A stretch of DNA of 64,000 nucleotides, from NCBI GenBank assembly GCA_963715825.1, contig CAVQSI010000013.1, positions 62,001 through 126,000 of the forward strand, given 5' to 3'. Origin of the DNA: Sva-07 sp963715825. Its GTDB lineage: Bacteria > Actinomycetota > Acidimicrobiia > Acidimicrobiales > Ilumatobacteraceae. The notes beneath the pieces were generated by a model, which searched no databases, was not told the DNA's origin, and saw only the letters and a list, made by a program, of their open reading frames with translations. Of the stretch, positions 8,407 through 15,264 are shown in pieces. Position 1 is the first letter of the stretch. Each line of letters starts with the position of its first letter. Both the position numbers and the translations under genes were made by a program.

Positions 8407-9540
8407 TCAGCCTGCGGCGAGGGCGTCGATCGCGGTGGCCCCGAGCGACTGGGCGACGGCGACGTTGGCGTACTCGCCGCCGACGGTGTTCAGGCCGTGG
8501 GCGATCGACGGATCGCGCCGAGCGGCGCCGATCGCACCGTGCACTGCGACCTCGAGGAGATAGGGAAGGGTCGCGTTGGTGAGCGCGTAGGTGCTGGTGT
8601 GCGGCACCGCGCCCGGCATGTTGCCGACCGCATAGTGCACGACGTCGTGTTCGATGTAGGTCGGGTCGTCGTGGGTGGTCTCGCGGGTGGTGGCGATGCA
8701 GCCGCCCTGGTCGACCGCGACGTCGACGATCACCGCTCGGGGCTTCATCGCCTGGACCATCTCGTCGCTGACCACGATCGGCGCTCGCCCGCCGGCGACC
8801 AGGACCGCACCGATCACCAGGTCGGCATCGGACAGTGCCCGCTCGATGGCGCCACGATTGGATGCCGCCGTCATGATCCGACCGCGGTGGATCTGGTCGA
8901 CGAAGCGCAGGCGGTCGAGGTTCTTGTCGATCAGTACGACCTCGGCCTCCATGCCGGCGGCGATCCACGCCGCGTTCCAACCCACGTTGCCCGCACCGAG
9001 CACGACGACCTTGGCCGGTCGGACGCCAGGGGCGCCGCCCATCAGGACGCCGCGTCCGCCGTTGTGGCGTTCGAGGAAGTGTGCACCCATCTGAGGCGCC
9101 AGTCTCCCGGCGACCTCGCTCATCGGCGCCAAGAGCGGCAGCGATCCGTCCGCCGACTGCACGGTTTCGTAGGCGACCGAGGTCGTCTTGGTCGCGATCA
9201 GTGCATCGGCGACAGCCGGATAGGCCGCCAGGTGCAGATAGGTGAACAGCGTCAAGTCCGCTCGCAGGAACCCGAACTCCTCCGGCTTGGGCTCCTTGAC
9301 CTTGACCACCATGTCCTGCGCCCATGCGTCGGCGGCGGTCGGCACGATGTCGGCGCCGGCGGCCACGTAGTCGGCGTCGGTGATCGAGGCGCCGGCCCCG
9401 GCGCCCGTCTCGACGAGGACCTCGACGCCGAAGCGCTCGAGTTCCCTCACGCCGTCGGGGGTCATCGCCACCCGATGCTCGGCCGTCTTCACCTCGCGAG
9501 GGACGCCGACGGTGCGCATGACAGGTGTGAGCTCGCTCAT
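8407..9540 (-). CDS. ald: Alanine dehydrogenase
   Basis: A 377-residue NAD-dependent dehydrogenase that interconverts alanine and pyruvate plus ammonia. The N-terminal domain opens TVGVPREVKTAEHRVAMTP and has the VKVKEPKPEEF substrate-binding segment, the central Rossmann motif is VVLGAGNVGWNAA, and YAVGNMPGAVPHTSTYAL near the C-terminus is characteristic of Ald rather than transhydrogenase PntA. Start is taken as ATG at 9540; other ATG and GTG codons just upstream are possible, and there is no clear promoter hexamer here. It is divergent from the 2-hydroxyacid dehydrogenase gene. Confidence 0.92.
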   Translation of the reverse strand: MSELTPVMRTVGVPREVKTAEHRVAMTPDGVRELERFGVEVLVETGAGAGASITDADYVAAGADIVPTAADAWAQDMVVKVKEPKPEEFGFLRADLTLFTYLHLAAYPAVADALIATKTTSVAYETVQSADGSLPLLAPMSEVAGRLAPQMGAHFLERHNGGRGVLMGGAPGVRPAKVVVLGAGNVGWNAAWIAAGMEAEVVLIDKNLDRLRFVDQIHRGRIMTAASNRGAIERALSDADLVIGAVLVAGGRAPIVVSDEMVQAMKPRAVIVDVAVDQGGCIATTRETTHDDPTYIEHDVVHYAVGNMPGAVPHTSTYALTNATLPYLLEVAVHGAIGAARRDPSIAHGLNTVGGEYANVAVAQSLGATAIDALAAG

Positions 9541-9599
9541 GGCGATCATCATGCCTGATCGACCGGCGCCGGCGCCGCGACCACTACCGTCGGGGCGAG

Positions 9600-10523
9600 A
9601 TGACGAACACCGACGCACCTCGAATCCACCTCGGCCCGGCGGGCGGACCTGACTGGCTCGCCGAGGCCGTGATCGCAGGTGGCGGCGAACTCGTCGGCCC
9701 CGACGAGGCCGATGGGGTCGTCTGGGCCGATGCCCGAGCCGTCGACGCCCTGCGCGCAACGCTCGACGACGCTGCCCACATCCGCTGGGTGCAGTTGCCG
9801 TTCGCCGGCATCGAGAACTTCGTCGATCACCTCGACCACGACCGGACCTGGACCTGCGGCAAGGGCGTGTACGCCGAACCCGTCGCCGAGATGGCGTTGG
9901 CGCTGGGCATCGCCGGGCTCCGCAACCTCGGCGCCTACGCGCAGGCCACCGAATGGTCGGGCGCTCACGGTCGCAACCTGCTCGACGGGCGTGTCACCAT
10001 CCTCGGCGGCGGCGGCATCACCGAATCGCTCGTCCGGCTCCTGCAGCCCTGGCATTGCGACATCACGGTGGTCCGCAATCACGCGGTCCCGATGGAGGGT
10101 GTCGACGACGTGCTCGAAGCCGACCGCTTCGCCGATGCGCTGCCCGGCGCCGACCTGGTCGTCCTCGCACTCGCCCTCACGTCGGAGACCGAAGGCATGT
10201 TCAGCGCCGACGAGTTCGGGTTGATGGAAGATCACGCGTGGATCGTCAACGTCGCCAGAGGTCGCCACATCGTCACCGACGACCTCGTCGACGCTCTGCG
10301 CAATGGCATCATCGGCGGTGCAGCGCTCGACGTCACCGACCCCGAACCGCTGCCGGCCGGTCACCCGCTCTGGACGCTGCCGAACTGCATCATCACGCCG
10401 CACGTCGGCAACACGCCCGAGATGGCGAAACCGCTTCTTGCGCAGCGCGTCACCGAGAACGTCCGCCGATTCGCCCGGGGCGAGGAGCTGCTCGGGCTCG
10501 TCGACGTCGACGCCGGGTATTGA
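9600..10523 (+). CDS. D-isomer-specific 2-hydroxyacid dehydrogenase
   Basis: A 307-residue NAD(P)-dependent dehydrogenase. It has the two-domain layout of the family: a catalytic half, then a nucleotide-binding half with VTILGGGGITESL in place of the usual GxGxxG. The catalytic Arg is in NVARGRH, the Glu in DPEPLPAGHP, and the His in ITPHVGNT. Homologues reduce 2-keto acids to D-2-hydroxy acids or act as phosphoglycerate dehydrogenases; at this short length it resembles the glyoxylate/hydroxypyruvate reductase side. TACCGT lies 9 nt before the ATG. Confidence 0.87.
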   Translation: MTNTDAPRIHLGPAGGPDWLAEAVIAGGGELVGPDEADGVVWADARAVDALRATLDDAAHIRWVQLPFAGIENFVDHLDHDRTWTCGKGVYAEPVAEMALALGIAGLRNLGAYAQATEWSGAHGRNLLDGRVTILGGGGITESLVRLLQPWHCDITVVRNHAVPMEGVDDVLEADRFADALPGADLVVLALALTSETEGMFSADEFGLMEDHAWIVNVARGRHIVTDDLVDALRNGIIGGAALDVTDPEPLPAGHPLWTLPNCIITPHVGNTPEMAKPLLAQRVTENVRRFARGEELLGLVDVDAGY

Positions 10524-10552
10524 TCCTCCAACGCCCGTAACGTGTTCGGACC

Positions 10553-11188
10553 GTGTCCGGCCTGACCCACTACGACGTCCTCGGTGTCTCTTCGAGCGCC
10601 GGCGTGGACGAGATTCGTGACGCGTACCGGCGTTTGGCACGCGAGTACCACCCCGACCGCGCAGCGACGAGTGGGCGCAGCGGCGGCGAGGTCTCGATGC
10701 CGGCGATCAACGAGGCCTACCGGGTGCTCAACGACCCGGCGCGCCGGGCGGTCTACGACGCGTCCCTCCGTGGCGGGCCGACCCGAGGTCCGGCTGCTCC
10801 GCCGACGGCGGACCGATCAGCCACCGCCGCTGGTGCTGCGCCCACGATGCCGACGTTCCCGAGCCACCTCGGCCCGGCCAGGTTCCCGTGGCGTTCGGTG
10901 TCGTTCTTCGCCGTGCTCGCGATCATCGGGGTCGTCGTGCTCGCACAGTTCACCGAACCCGGCGAGCCGCAGGGACCCGACGGCCTCATCCAGATCGGCT
11001 CGTGCGTCACCATCGAGCCCAACGGCGACGCCCGCGAGGTCCTGTGCACCGACGACCCGACCGTCGACCTGAAGGTCGAGGCGTTCGTGCCGTTCAGCGA
11101 CTCGTGTCCGGTGGGCACGTCGCCGCACCGCGACCGCCAGGGCATGGGCATCGCCTGCGTCGGGCTGACTCCTGTGACTGCGGGCTGA
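10553..11188 (+). CDS. Membrane-anchored DnaJ-domain protein
   Basis: A 211-residue protein with an N-terminal J domain: HYDVLGVSSSA, the invariant HPD in REYHPDRA, and NEAYRVLNDPARRAVYD. A proline/alanine linker leads to a single membrane span around residues 115-135 (VSFFAVLAIIGVVVLAQF) and an external C-terminal region with three cysteines. The J domain would recruit DnaK from the cytoplasmic face; no G/F or zinc-finger region exists, so it is not a canonical DnaJ. Start is GTG at 10553 with TAACGT 9 nt upstream. Confidence 0.85.
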   Translation: MSGLTHYDVLGVSSSAGVDEIRDAYRRLAREYHPDRAATSGRSGGEVSMPAINEAYRVLNDPARRAVYDASLRGGPTRGPAAPPTADRSATAAGAAPTMPTFPSHLGPARFPWRSVSFFAVLAIIGVVVLAQFTEPGEPQGPDGLIQIGSCVTIEPNGDAREVLCTDDPTVDLKVEAFVPFSDSCPVGTSPHRDRQGMGIACVGLTPVTAG

Positions 11189-11244
11189 GCCAGCGTTCCG
11201 ATCGGCTGTGTGGCGATCAGCAGATCAGACGACGCCCCTTCAGC

Positions 11245-12366
11245 TCACTCGCTTCCGGCCGTTGGACCCGCTATCACGTCACCTGAGACGTCTTCGAGCA
11301 AGACACTCTGCCCGACGGGGATCGTGTAGCTGACGGATACGCCGCAGATCTGGTGAAGGGGGGTGCCGTCGCCACCTTCGTATTCGACGAAGAAGTACTC
11401 ACCGGCTGAGACCAACTCAGGTGTCGCAAGTGTTGCCGTCACCGTGTGGAGTCCAGGCGTGCCCACGGTGCTTACTGACGCGATGGCGGGAACCGTTGTG
11501 GTCAGGCGAAACAGCCTGACCTGGCCAGCCGCTGCATTGCTGTCCACGACACGGGCGCTCACGCTCGTGATCGTGACGCCGACAGGAAGCTGCACGGCGC
11601 TGCGAACGGTGTTGTCTCCCCCACTTTCCCGAATGCACCCGTTGACCCAAGTCGTTTGCGTGTTTGCGGTGAACGAGGCTGCGCCCAGGACCTGTGAACC
11701 GGTGGTGGCGAACTTCCCGTCGATCTGGGCCTTGGTGTACACGTCGGCGGCGTTGGCCTTGGTGGCGACGTCGGCGACGAGTTCCTGGAGGCCGGTGTTG
11801 GTCAGGTAGCCGACGACGTCGACGAGGATGTCGGTGGTCTGGCCGGCCTGGCCGTAGGCGTCGTAGGTGATGTCGATCTGGCCGGCGTTGGCGCCGGCGG
11901 TCGGCATGGCGACCTGGACGGCGTTGGGAACGACGCCGGCGACGCCGGTGGTGAAGTTGAGCGACGAGGTGGTCGCTGCGCCGGTGGCGTCACCGGGTCG
12001 GATGGAGATGAATCCGTTGGCGGTCATGTTGACCGGGGTGACGTTCAACAGCACGCCGGTCGCGCCGGCTGGCACGACGACCTTGGTGCCGGTGGCGGTC
12101 GGGATCGAGCCGGTGACCTGCAGCTTCTGTGCGACGGGGGAGGTGAACGGTCCGGCGAGTCCGAGGTTGACGGGGTCCCGCGTGTCGAGGATGCGTTCGG
12201 GTGTGACGGTGACGACCGTGGACTCCGCTGGTCCGGGCGCGGCCTGGGCGACGAAGAGCCCGCCGGCGCCGAGACTCACGGCGACGGCGGCGCCGATGGC
12301 GGCCCATCGCGATCTCCACATCCCCCGTCGTCCGGCGTCGTTCGCGGTTCCACTGGTGTCGTACAT
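11245..12366 (-). CDS. Secreted protein with RILDTR-type beta domain
   Basis: A 373-residue exported protein. A signal peptide with an Arg-rich n-region and Ala/Val/Leu core precedes residue 45. Next is a domain seen in many actinobacterial surface proteins, with TPERILDTR, GATGVLLNVTPV, GFISIRPG, SSLNFTTG and the closing DILVDVVGYL. The C-terminal part (about residues 215-373) has strands and two cysteines and is unassigned. The role is unknown; a surface or extracellular one is likely. Its start lies about 120 bases from the tRNA-Val fragment, so it borders the integrated element on the left. Confidence 0.75.
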   Translation of the reverse strand: MYDTSGTANDAGRRGMWRSRWAAIGAAVAVSLGAGGLFVAQAAPGPAESTVVTVTPERILDTRDPVNLGLAGPFTSPVAQKLQVTGSIPTATGTKVVVPAGATGVLLNVTPVNMTANGFISIRPGDATGAATTSSLNFTTGVAGVVPNAVQVAMPTAGANAGQIDITYDAYGQAGQTTDILVDVVGYLTNTGLQELVADVATKANAADVYTKAQIDGKFATTGSQVLGAASFTANTQTTWVNGCIRESGGDNTVRSAVQLPVGVTITSVSARVVDSNAAAGQVRLFRLTTTVPAIASVSTVGTPGLHTVTATLATPELVSAGEYFFVEYEGGDGTPLHQICGVSVSYTIPVGQSVLLEDVSGDVIAGPTAGSE

Positions 12367-12489
12367 CGCTACCCCCGTATCGATGGCGTTGTCGTGGCCA
12401 CTCAGCCTCCTCCTCTTCTGTGGTCACGTCAAGGGTGAATTGCCGGTGTCGGGAGCATGTCGTCGCTGCTAGCTTGTGGCTTCCCTCAG

Positions 12490-12534
12490 GGGCGATTAGC
12501 TCAGCTGGAAGAGCGCCACGTTCACACCGTGGAG
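12490..12534 (+). pseudogene. tRNA-Val(CAC), 5' half, split by insertion
   Basis: Forty-five bases that form the 5' half of a tRNA: acceptor strand GGGCGAT (12490-12496), D arm with GCTC/GAGC, and a full anticodon arm, stem CCACG/CGTGG around loop TTCACAC, anticodon CAC. After AG at 12533-12534 the sequence no longer resembles a variable loop, T arm or acceptor. The missing 27 bases are found 2.6 kb away at 15157-15183. Joined, the two halves make a 72-nt tRNA with all stems paired. No local sequence restores the 3' half. Confidence 0.85.
12523..12534 (+). repeat. Left attachment-site core (attL)
   Basis: CACACCGTGGAG, identical to 15145-15156. It spans anticodon CAC, the loop end and the 3' anticodon stem of the split tRNA-Val. 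Identity stops on both sides (TT before and GA after here; TTG before and TC after at the right copy), so the strand exchange must lie within these 12 bases. Confidence 0.8.
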
Positions 12535-12559
12535 GACTCGCCGAGACCTGCTCGGGAGA

Positions 12560-12571
12560 TAGAATGGAGCG
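12560..12571 (+). promoter_or_regulatory. Leaderless-type promoter of the element's left gene pair
   Basis: TAGAAT at 12560-12565 followed by 6 nt (GGAGCG) and the ATG at 12572. This matches the -10 hexamer spacing seen before many host genes in the window. A perfect 5-bp hairpin, CCGAG-ACCTG-CTCGG, lies just upstream, at about 12541-12555. Confidence 0.5.
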
Positions 12572-12754
12572 ATGCCCGGGAAGGTCGTGACTGCCGCCGA
12601 ACTCGAGAAGATGAGCCCGGCCGAGCAGCAAGCGCTCTTCGAGGCAAGTGTCGTCACCGATCTGGATCAGGTCCCAGCCGAGTTCCTCGAGCGGGTGCGC
12701 CTTCGCCTCGAGCAGCACATCGAACAGACCGAGTCGGCTCCCAACCAGAAGTGA
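12572..12754 (+). CDS. Small acidic protein, possible antitoxin of a two-gene module
   Basis: A 60-residue helical, acidic protein beginning MPGKVVTAAELEKMSP, with VPAEFLERVRLRLEQHIE near the end. Size, charge and position directly before an overlapping partner resemble type II antitoxins, but no DNA-binding fold is obvious and no family was recognised. Start is ATG at 12572, with TAGAAT ending 6 nt upstream. It is the first gene inside the left end of the integrated element, where stabilisation modules are common. Toxin-antitoxin function is inference from arrangement. Confidence 0.6.
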   Translation: MPGKVVTAAELEKMSPAEQQALFEASVVTDLDQVPAEFLERVRLRLEQHIEQTESAPNQK

Positions 12755-13064
12755 GTTCCACACGCGCGTCGTTCGCGCGACGCCGAGGTTCTTCGAGGAC
12801 CTCGACCGCCAGCTGCGTCCTGAGCGCGGACCGAACGGCGAACCGTCGACGAACGATTTCCAGGTGTTCGAGCTGATTCGGATCGTCGATCGCTTCGCAG
12901 TCGAATTCGATGACTTGCCGCGGCTGATCGCCGAGCGTGACGACTACCGAATCCTGGTGATGTCCGGAACGCTTCTTGCCGGGTTCTCCGTGATTGGCCA
13001 GCTCGCAGCAGACGGCGCGGTCGAGCTCGTTCAACTCGACCTCGACACCGAACTCGACTGGTAG
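12648..13064 (+). CDS. Unknown protein, possible toxin partner; start uncertain
   Basis: The protein-like part runs from about 12753: VVRATPRFFEDLDRQL, RGPNGEPS, IVDRFAVEFDDLP, DYRILVMSGTLLAGFSVIGQL and a terminal ELVQLDLDTELDW. That is about 100 residues of mixed helix and strand, compatible with a small RelE/ParE-sized fold, but no catalytic residues could be assigned. The only conventional start in frame is GTG at 12648, which adds about 35 low-complexity Ser-rich residues overlapping the upstream gene in another frame. A start near the upstream stop would be more natural, but none of ATG/GTG/TTG is there, so either a frame error or an unusual start exists. Confidence 0.5.
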   Translation: MSSPIWIRSQPSSSSGCAFASSSTSNRPSRLPTRSEFHTRVVRATPRFFEDLDRQLRPERGPNGEPSTNDFQVFELIRIVDRFAVEFDDLPRLIAERDDYRILVMSGTLLAGFSVIGQLAADGAVELVQLDLDTELDW

Positions 13065-13072
13065 ACGCTCGG

Positions 13073-13273
13073 TCAGGAGTCCGGCGACTTCTGGGTGCCC
13101 TCCGTGGATTCGCCTGTGTCGACGATCTCGGCCCAGATGCTGTCCTGGATCTCGAGGAGCTTCTTGGCGTTGGCCTGGCACTCGCTGCAGATGAAGATGT
13201 CGCCCGCATCGCTGAACGAGCCCTCCACTCGCAAGTAGTGGCAGACGACGCAGGTGACCGCAGGTCGAGGCAT
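13073..13273 (-). CDS. Small zinc-ribbon protein
   Basis: A 66-residue protein MPRPAVTCVVCHYLRVEG with a first CxxC (CVVC) and a second CxxC (CSEC) about 20 residues later. The four cysteines should bind one zinc. The tail is a helix followed by an acidic Thr/Ser-rich end. An ATG at 13351 would add 26 residues; the inner ATG at 13273 is preferred because conserved-looking sequence starts there. It is the last minus-strand gene of the element, 9 bases from the end of the plus-strand pair (convergent). Function unknown. Confidence 0.55.
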   Translation of the reverse strand: MPRPAVTCVVCHYLRVEGSFSDAGDIFICSECQANAKKLLEIQDSIWAEIVDTGESTEGTQKSPDS

Positions 13274-13347
13274 CGCGCCATACTCGCACCTCACAGTCGA
13301 ACGGGCTGGAGGCCGCTTGAGCGCCTCCGGCCGGACGAGCCCGTTCG

Positions 13348-13824
13348 TCACATCTGGCGACTGGACTGGTAGCCGTGGTCTGCGAGCCAGGAGCGCGCTC
13401 GGCCCAAGCGTGCATCGTCACGGAACCGGTGCCAGCGCGTGTACTCGTCCTCGTGCCGGCTGAGTTCGGTCTGGAACCGGCGGAATGCACCAGAACCCGC
13501 AAGCGCATCGCTGAGACGCAATGCGAGATCCGGTTGCTCGATCGTCGCGACGAATCGCTGCATCGCGTCGTATGCAGGGCCTGATCCGAGGCCGACCACG
13601 AGCAGCCACCGATCCGACTCCGGGTCGAAGTCGGCAGGGCCCTGATCGACGTCGAACAGCTGCGCCGGCCACAACGTTCCGTCGGTCAGGTCGATGAACG
13701 AGTCGCTACCGCCCGACTGGTCGAGTGCTTCGCCGAGTTCGTCGAGGGCGACGGGCAACGTCGTCAGATCCGACGCGGTGCGGTCGACGTAGTGCTCGAG
13801 CTCCACGATCAGTTCAGGCGTCAC
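13348..13824 (-). CDS. UPF0158 family protein
   Basis: A 158-residue protein. Features of UPF0158 are the N-terminal acidic helices (LIVELEHYVDR, ALDELGEAL), a central ESDRWLLVVG strand, and a C-terminal FRRFQTEL plus WHRFRDDARLGRARSWL signature. Biochemical role is not known. Start is GTG at 13824, overlapping the end of the upstream 69-residue gene by 11 bases, so the two are translationally coupled. It lies within the integrated element, behind the integrase and small gene. Confidence 0.7.
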   Translation of the reverse strand: MTPELIVELEHYVDRTASDLTTLPVALDELGEALDQSGGSDSFIDLTDGTLWPAQLFDVDQGPADFDPESDRWLLVVGLGSGPAYDAMQRFVATIEQPDLALRLSDALAGSGAFRRFQTELSRHEDEYTRWHRFRDDARLGRARSWLADHGYQSSRQM

Positions 13825-14023
13825 CGGTCCAGTCCCGGTGCCCCAACGCCTCGACCAGCCGACGAGCGATTGAGACAAGGGTGCCCGAGCGTTCGACGCG
13901 CAAGAGCGCACTGCCGGCGTGTTGGAGTCCATCGGCGGGAACATCGCCGGCCAGCACCTCCTCGACAGAGCGGGTGTCAGCGCCAGCAATGCGGAGCTGT
14001 TTCAACCAAGGGTCACGACTCAT
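13814..14023 (-). CDS. Small protein coupled to UPF0158 gene
   Basis: A 69-residue protein beginning MSRDPWLKQLRIAGADTRSV and ending EALGHRDWTGDA. It looks helical and slightly acidic, and no family was recognised. It starts 40 bases after the integrase stop on the same strand and overlaps the UPF0158 start by 11 bases. Its size, order and overlap resemble the first member of a toxin-antitoxin-like pair, as in the gene pair at the element's left end. That function is inference. Confidence 0.55.
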   Translation of the reverse strand: MSRDPWLKQLRIAGADTRSVEEVLAGDVPADGLQHAGSALLRVERSGTLVSIARRLVEALGHRDWTGDA

Positions 14024-14063
14024 CGTCTGATTGCGTTCATCGCACGATCGACCGACGCCAAGT

Positions 14064-14996
14064 TCATCCGCCGAGACCAACGTGCGGGACGCCGGCGCGA
14101 GACGCAAGTCGCCGCATCAGTTCATCGTCCTGCTGCGGGTAGAGGTGGCCGTATCGATCCAACACGGCAGAGACCGAGGTGTGGCCGGCCATCGCGGCGA
14201 CGTGCTTGGGGTTGGCTCCCTCAGCGACCCAGAGCGAGACGGCGGTGTGTCGGAGATCGTGGATGCGGAATGGTTCGAGGCCGGCTGCGGCAACCGCAGG
14301 GCGCCACACGCGTCGACGAAAGAGCGTCGCCCGCACCGGGAATCCCTCCGGCGACTCGAAGACCAGACCCTCGGGATCGACCGGCGGAACGGCACGGCGG
14401 GACAACTCGTCGCACACGAACGAGGGGAGTGGCACCGTTCGGACTGCGGCCTTCGTCTTCGGTGGTCCGAAGGTGATGTGGCCGCCGATGCTGACGAGCG
14501 TCTCGGCGATGTCGACTCGTCGTCGGAGAAGATCGACGCGCTTCCATCGCAGGCCGAGCATCTCGCCGAGCCGCAGGCCGCCGAACGCTCCGAGCAACAC
14601 GAAGGATCGATACGCCTCGTCGATCTCGTCGGCGAGCTTCCAGATGTCGTCGGTGTCGAGGAAGCGCATCTCCCGCCGCTCGATGCGTGGGAGTGGGAGC
14701 TTGGCGACGGGGTTGTGCGCAATGAGGCGGTCCTCGAACGCCGCGTTGACGCACTTGTTCCTGAGTTGCACCACGCGGTGGATGGTGGCGGGCGCGAGGT
14801 TGCTGCCGTCGGGCGACCCGAGGTCGGCGACCCAGGCACGGAGCGCGGTTCGGTCGAGCTTGGTCACGTTCGCGAACGCGAGAGCGTCACGGCGGCGCTT
14901 GAACTGCTTCGAACGTTGCTTGCCGTCAGCGGTCCGGAATCGCACGAGGTAGGCCTTCGAGCCGTCGCTCAACTGCTTGTCGACGACCGATGCCAT
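14064..14996 (-). CDS. int: Tyrosine recombinase (integrase), internally shortened
   Basis: A 310-residue phage-type integrase. It keeps an N-terminal arm-binding-like segment (SDGSKAYLVRFRTADGK) and a full catalytic domain: Arg142 in GGLRLGEM, a beta-hairpin Lys near 180-182, His246-xx-Arg249 in HDLRH, His272 in AGHTS, and the nucleophile Tyr282 in LDRYGH. The core-binding domain is short: FANVT runs straight into KLDRTALRAWVADL at residues 41-59, where relatives have roughly 60 more residues. This looks like an in-frame deletion and may make the enzyme inactive. It starts about 150 bases from the right attachment core. Confidence 0.88.
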   Translation of the reverse strand: MASVVDKQLSDGSKAYLVRFRTADGKQRSKQFKRRRDALAFANVTKLDRTALRAWVADLGSPDGSNLAPATIHRVVQLRNKCVNAAFEDRLIAHNPVAKLPLPRIERREMRFLDTDDIWKLADEIDEAYRSFVLLGAFGGLRLGEMLGLRWKRVDLLRRRVDIAETLVSIGGHITFGPPKTKAAVRTVPLPSFVCDELSRRAVPPVDPEGLVFESPEGFPVRATLFRRRVWRPAVAAAGLEPFRIHDLRHTAVSLWVAEGANPKHVAAMAGHTSVSAVLDRYGHLYPQQDDELMRRLASRAGVPHVGLGG

Positions 14997-15019
14997 GGAT
15001 GAATTCTGCTCGCCAGGCG

Positions 15020-15090
15020 CACACCAGGTGCACAGATGCTTCATCACGAGACGATACGAGACAACACTGGACGGACGTAACACACCAGGT
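15020..15090 (+). repeat. Paired 10-bp direct repeats near integrase start
   Basis: CACACCAGGT occurs at 15020-15029 and again at 15081-15090, 61 bp apart, in the non-coding stretch between the integrase start and the right attachment core. Short spaced direct repeats in this position are typical of arm-type integrase binding sites. The first six bases match the first six of the attachment core. The assignment is inference. Confidence 0.45.
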
Positions 15091-15144
15091 CAGAACCACT
15101 TTCCGATGTCGGCCTCAACGGCGTCAAAGTGGCTGATTCGCTTG

Positions 15145-15183
15145 CACACCGTGGAGTCGGGAGATCGAGACTCCCATCGCCCA
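15145..15183 (+). pseudogene. tRNA-Val(CAC), 3' half with right attachment core (attR)
   Basis: The core CACACCGTGGAG (15145-15156) is followed by TC, a T arm with stem GGGAG/CTCCC around loop ATCGAGA (15159-15175), acceptor strand ATCGCCC (15176-15182) and discriminator A. The acceptor strand pairs perfectly with GGGCGAT at 12490-12496. CCA is not encoded. Nothing upstream within the element resembles a tRNA 5' half, so this half cannot be expressed as a tRNA here. Confidence 0.85.
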
Positions 15184-15264
15184 CCCTGAACGCCCTGTTC
15201 GCGTCGCTCGAGCAGGGCGAATCGATTTCTGCGCCGACGCTCCCGCCGTTCAGTTGAGCGGCCG

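Larger units (their letters stand above)
12523..15156. mobile_element. Integrative element inserted in tRNA-Val(CAC)
   Basis: A 2.6 kb insertion bounded by an identical 12-bp core, CACACCGTGGAG, at 12523-12534 and 15145-15156. The core covers the anticodon, the rest of the loop and the 3' side of the anticodon stem. Inside are a plus-strand pair of small genes at the left, then on the minus strand a tyrosine recombinase next to the right end, a small-gene/UPF0158 pair and a zinc-ribbon protein. No replication, transfer or capsid gene is present. Unlike most tRNA-targeting elements, neither end rebuilds the tRNA, so insertion inactivates it. Confidence 0.85.

Noticed and set aside
12535..12580. 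Possibility that the element's left end supplies a new tRNA-Val 3' half
   Set aside because: CCGAG-ACCTG-CTCGG forms a 5-bp hairpin but the loop has 5 bases and no TTCRA-like sequence, and no ATCGCCC acceptor strand follows.
12490..15183. Group I intron or a trans-spliced split tRNA as explanation for the divided tRNA
   Set aside because: The insert is 2.6 kb, carries an integrase and has a 12-bp direct repeat at its ends; bacterial tRNA introns are a few hundred bases and trans-spliced tRNAs are known only from archaea and some eukaryotes.
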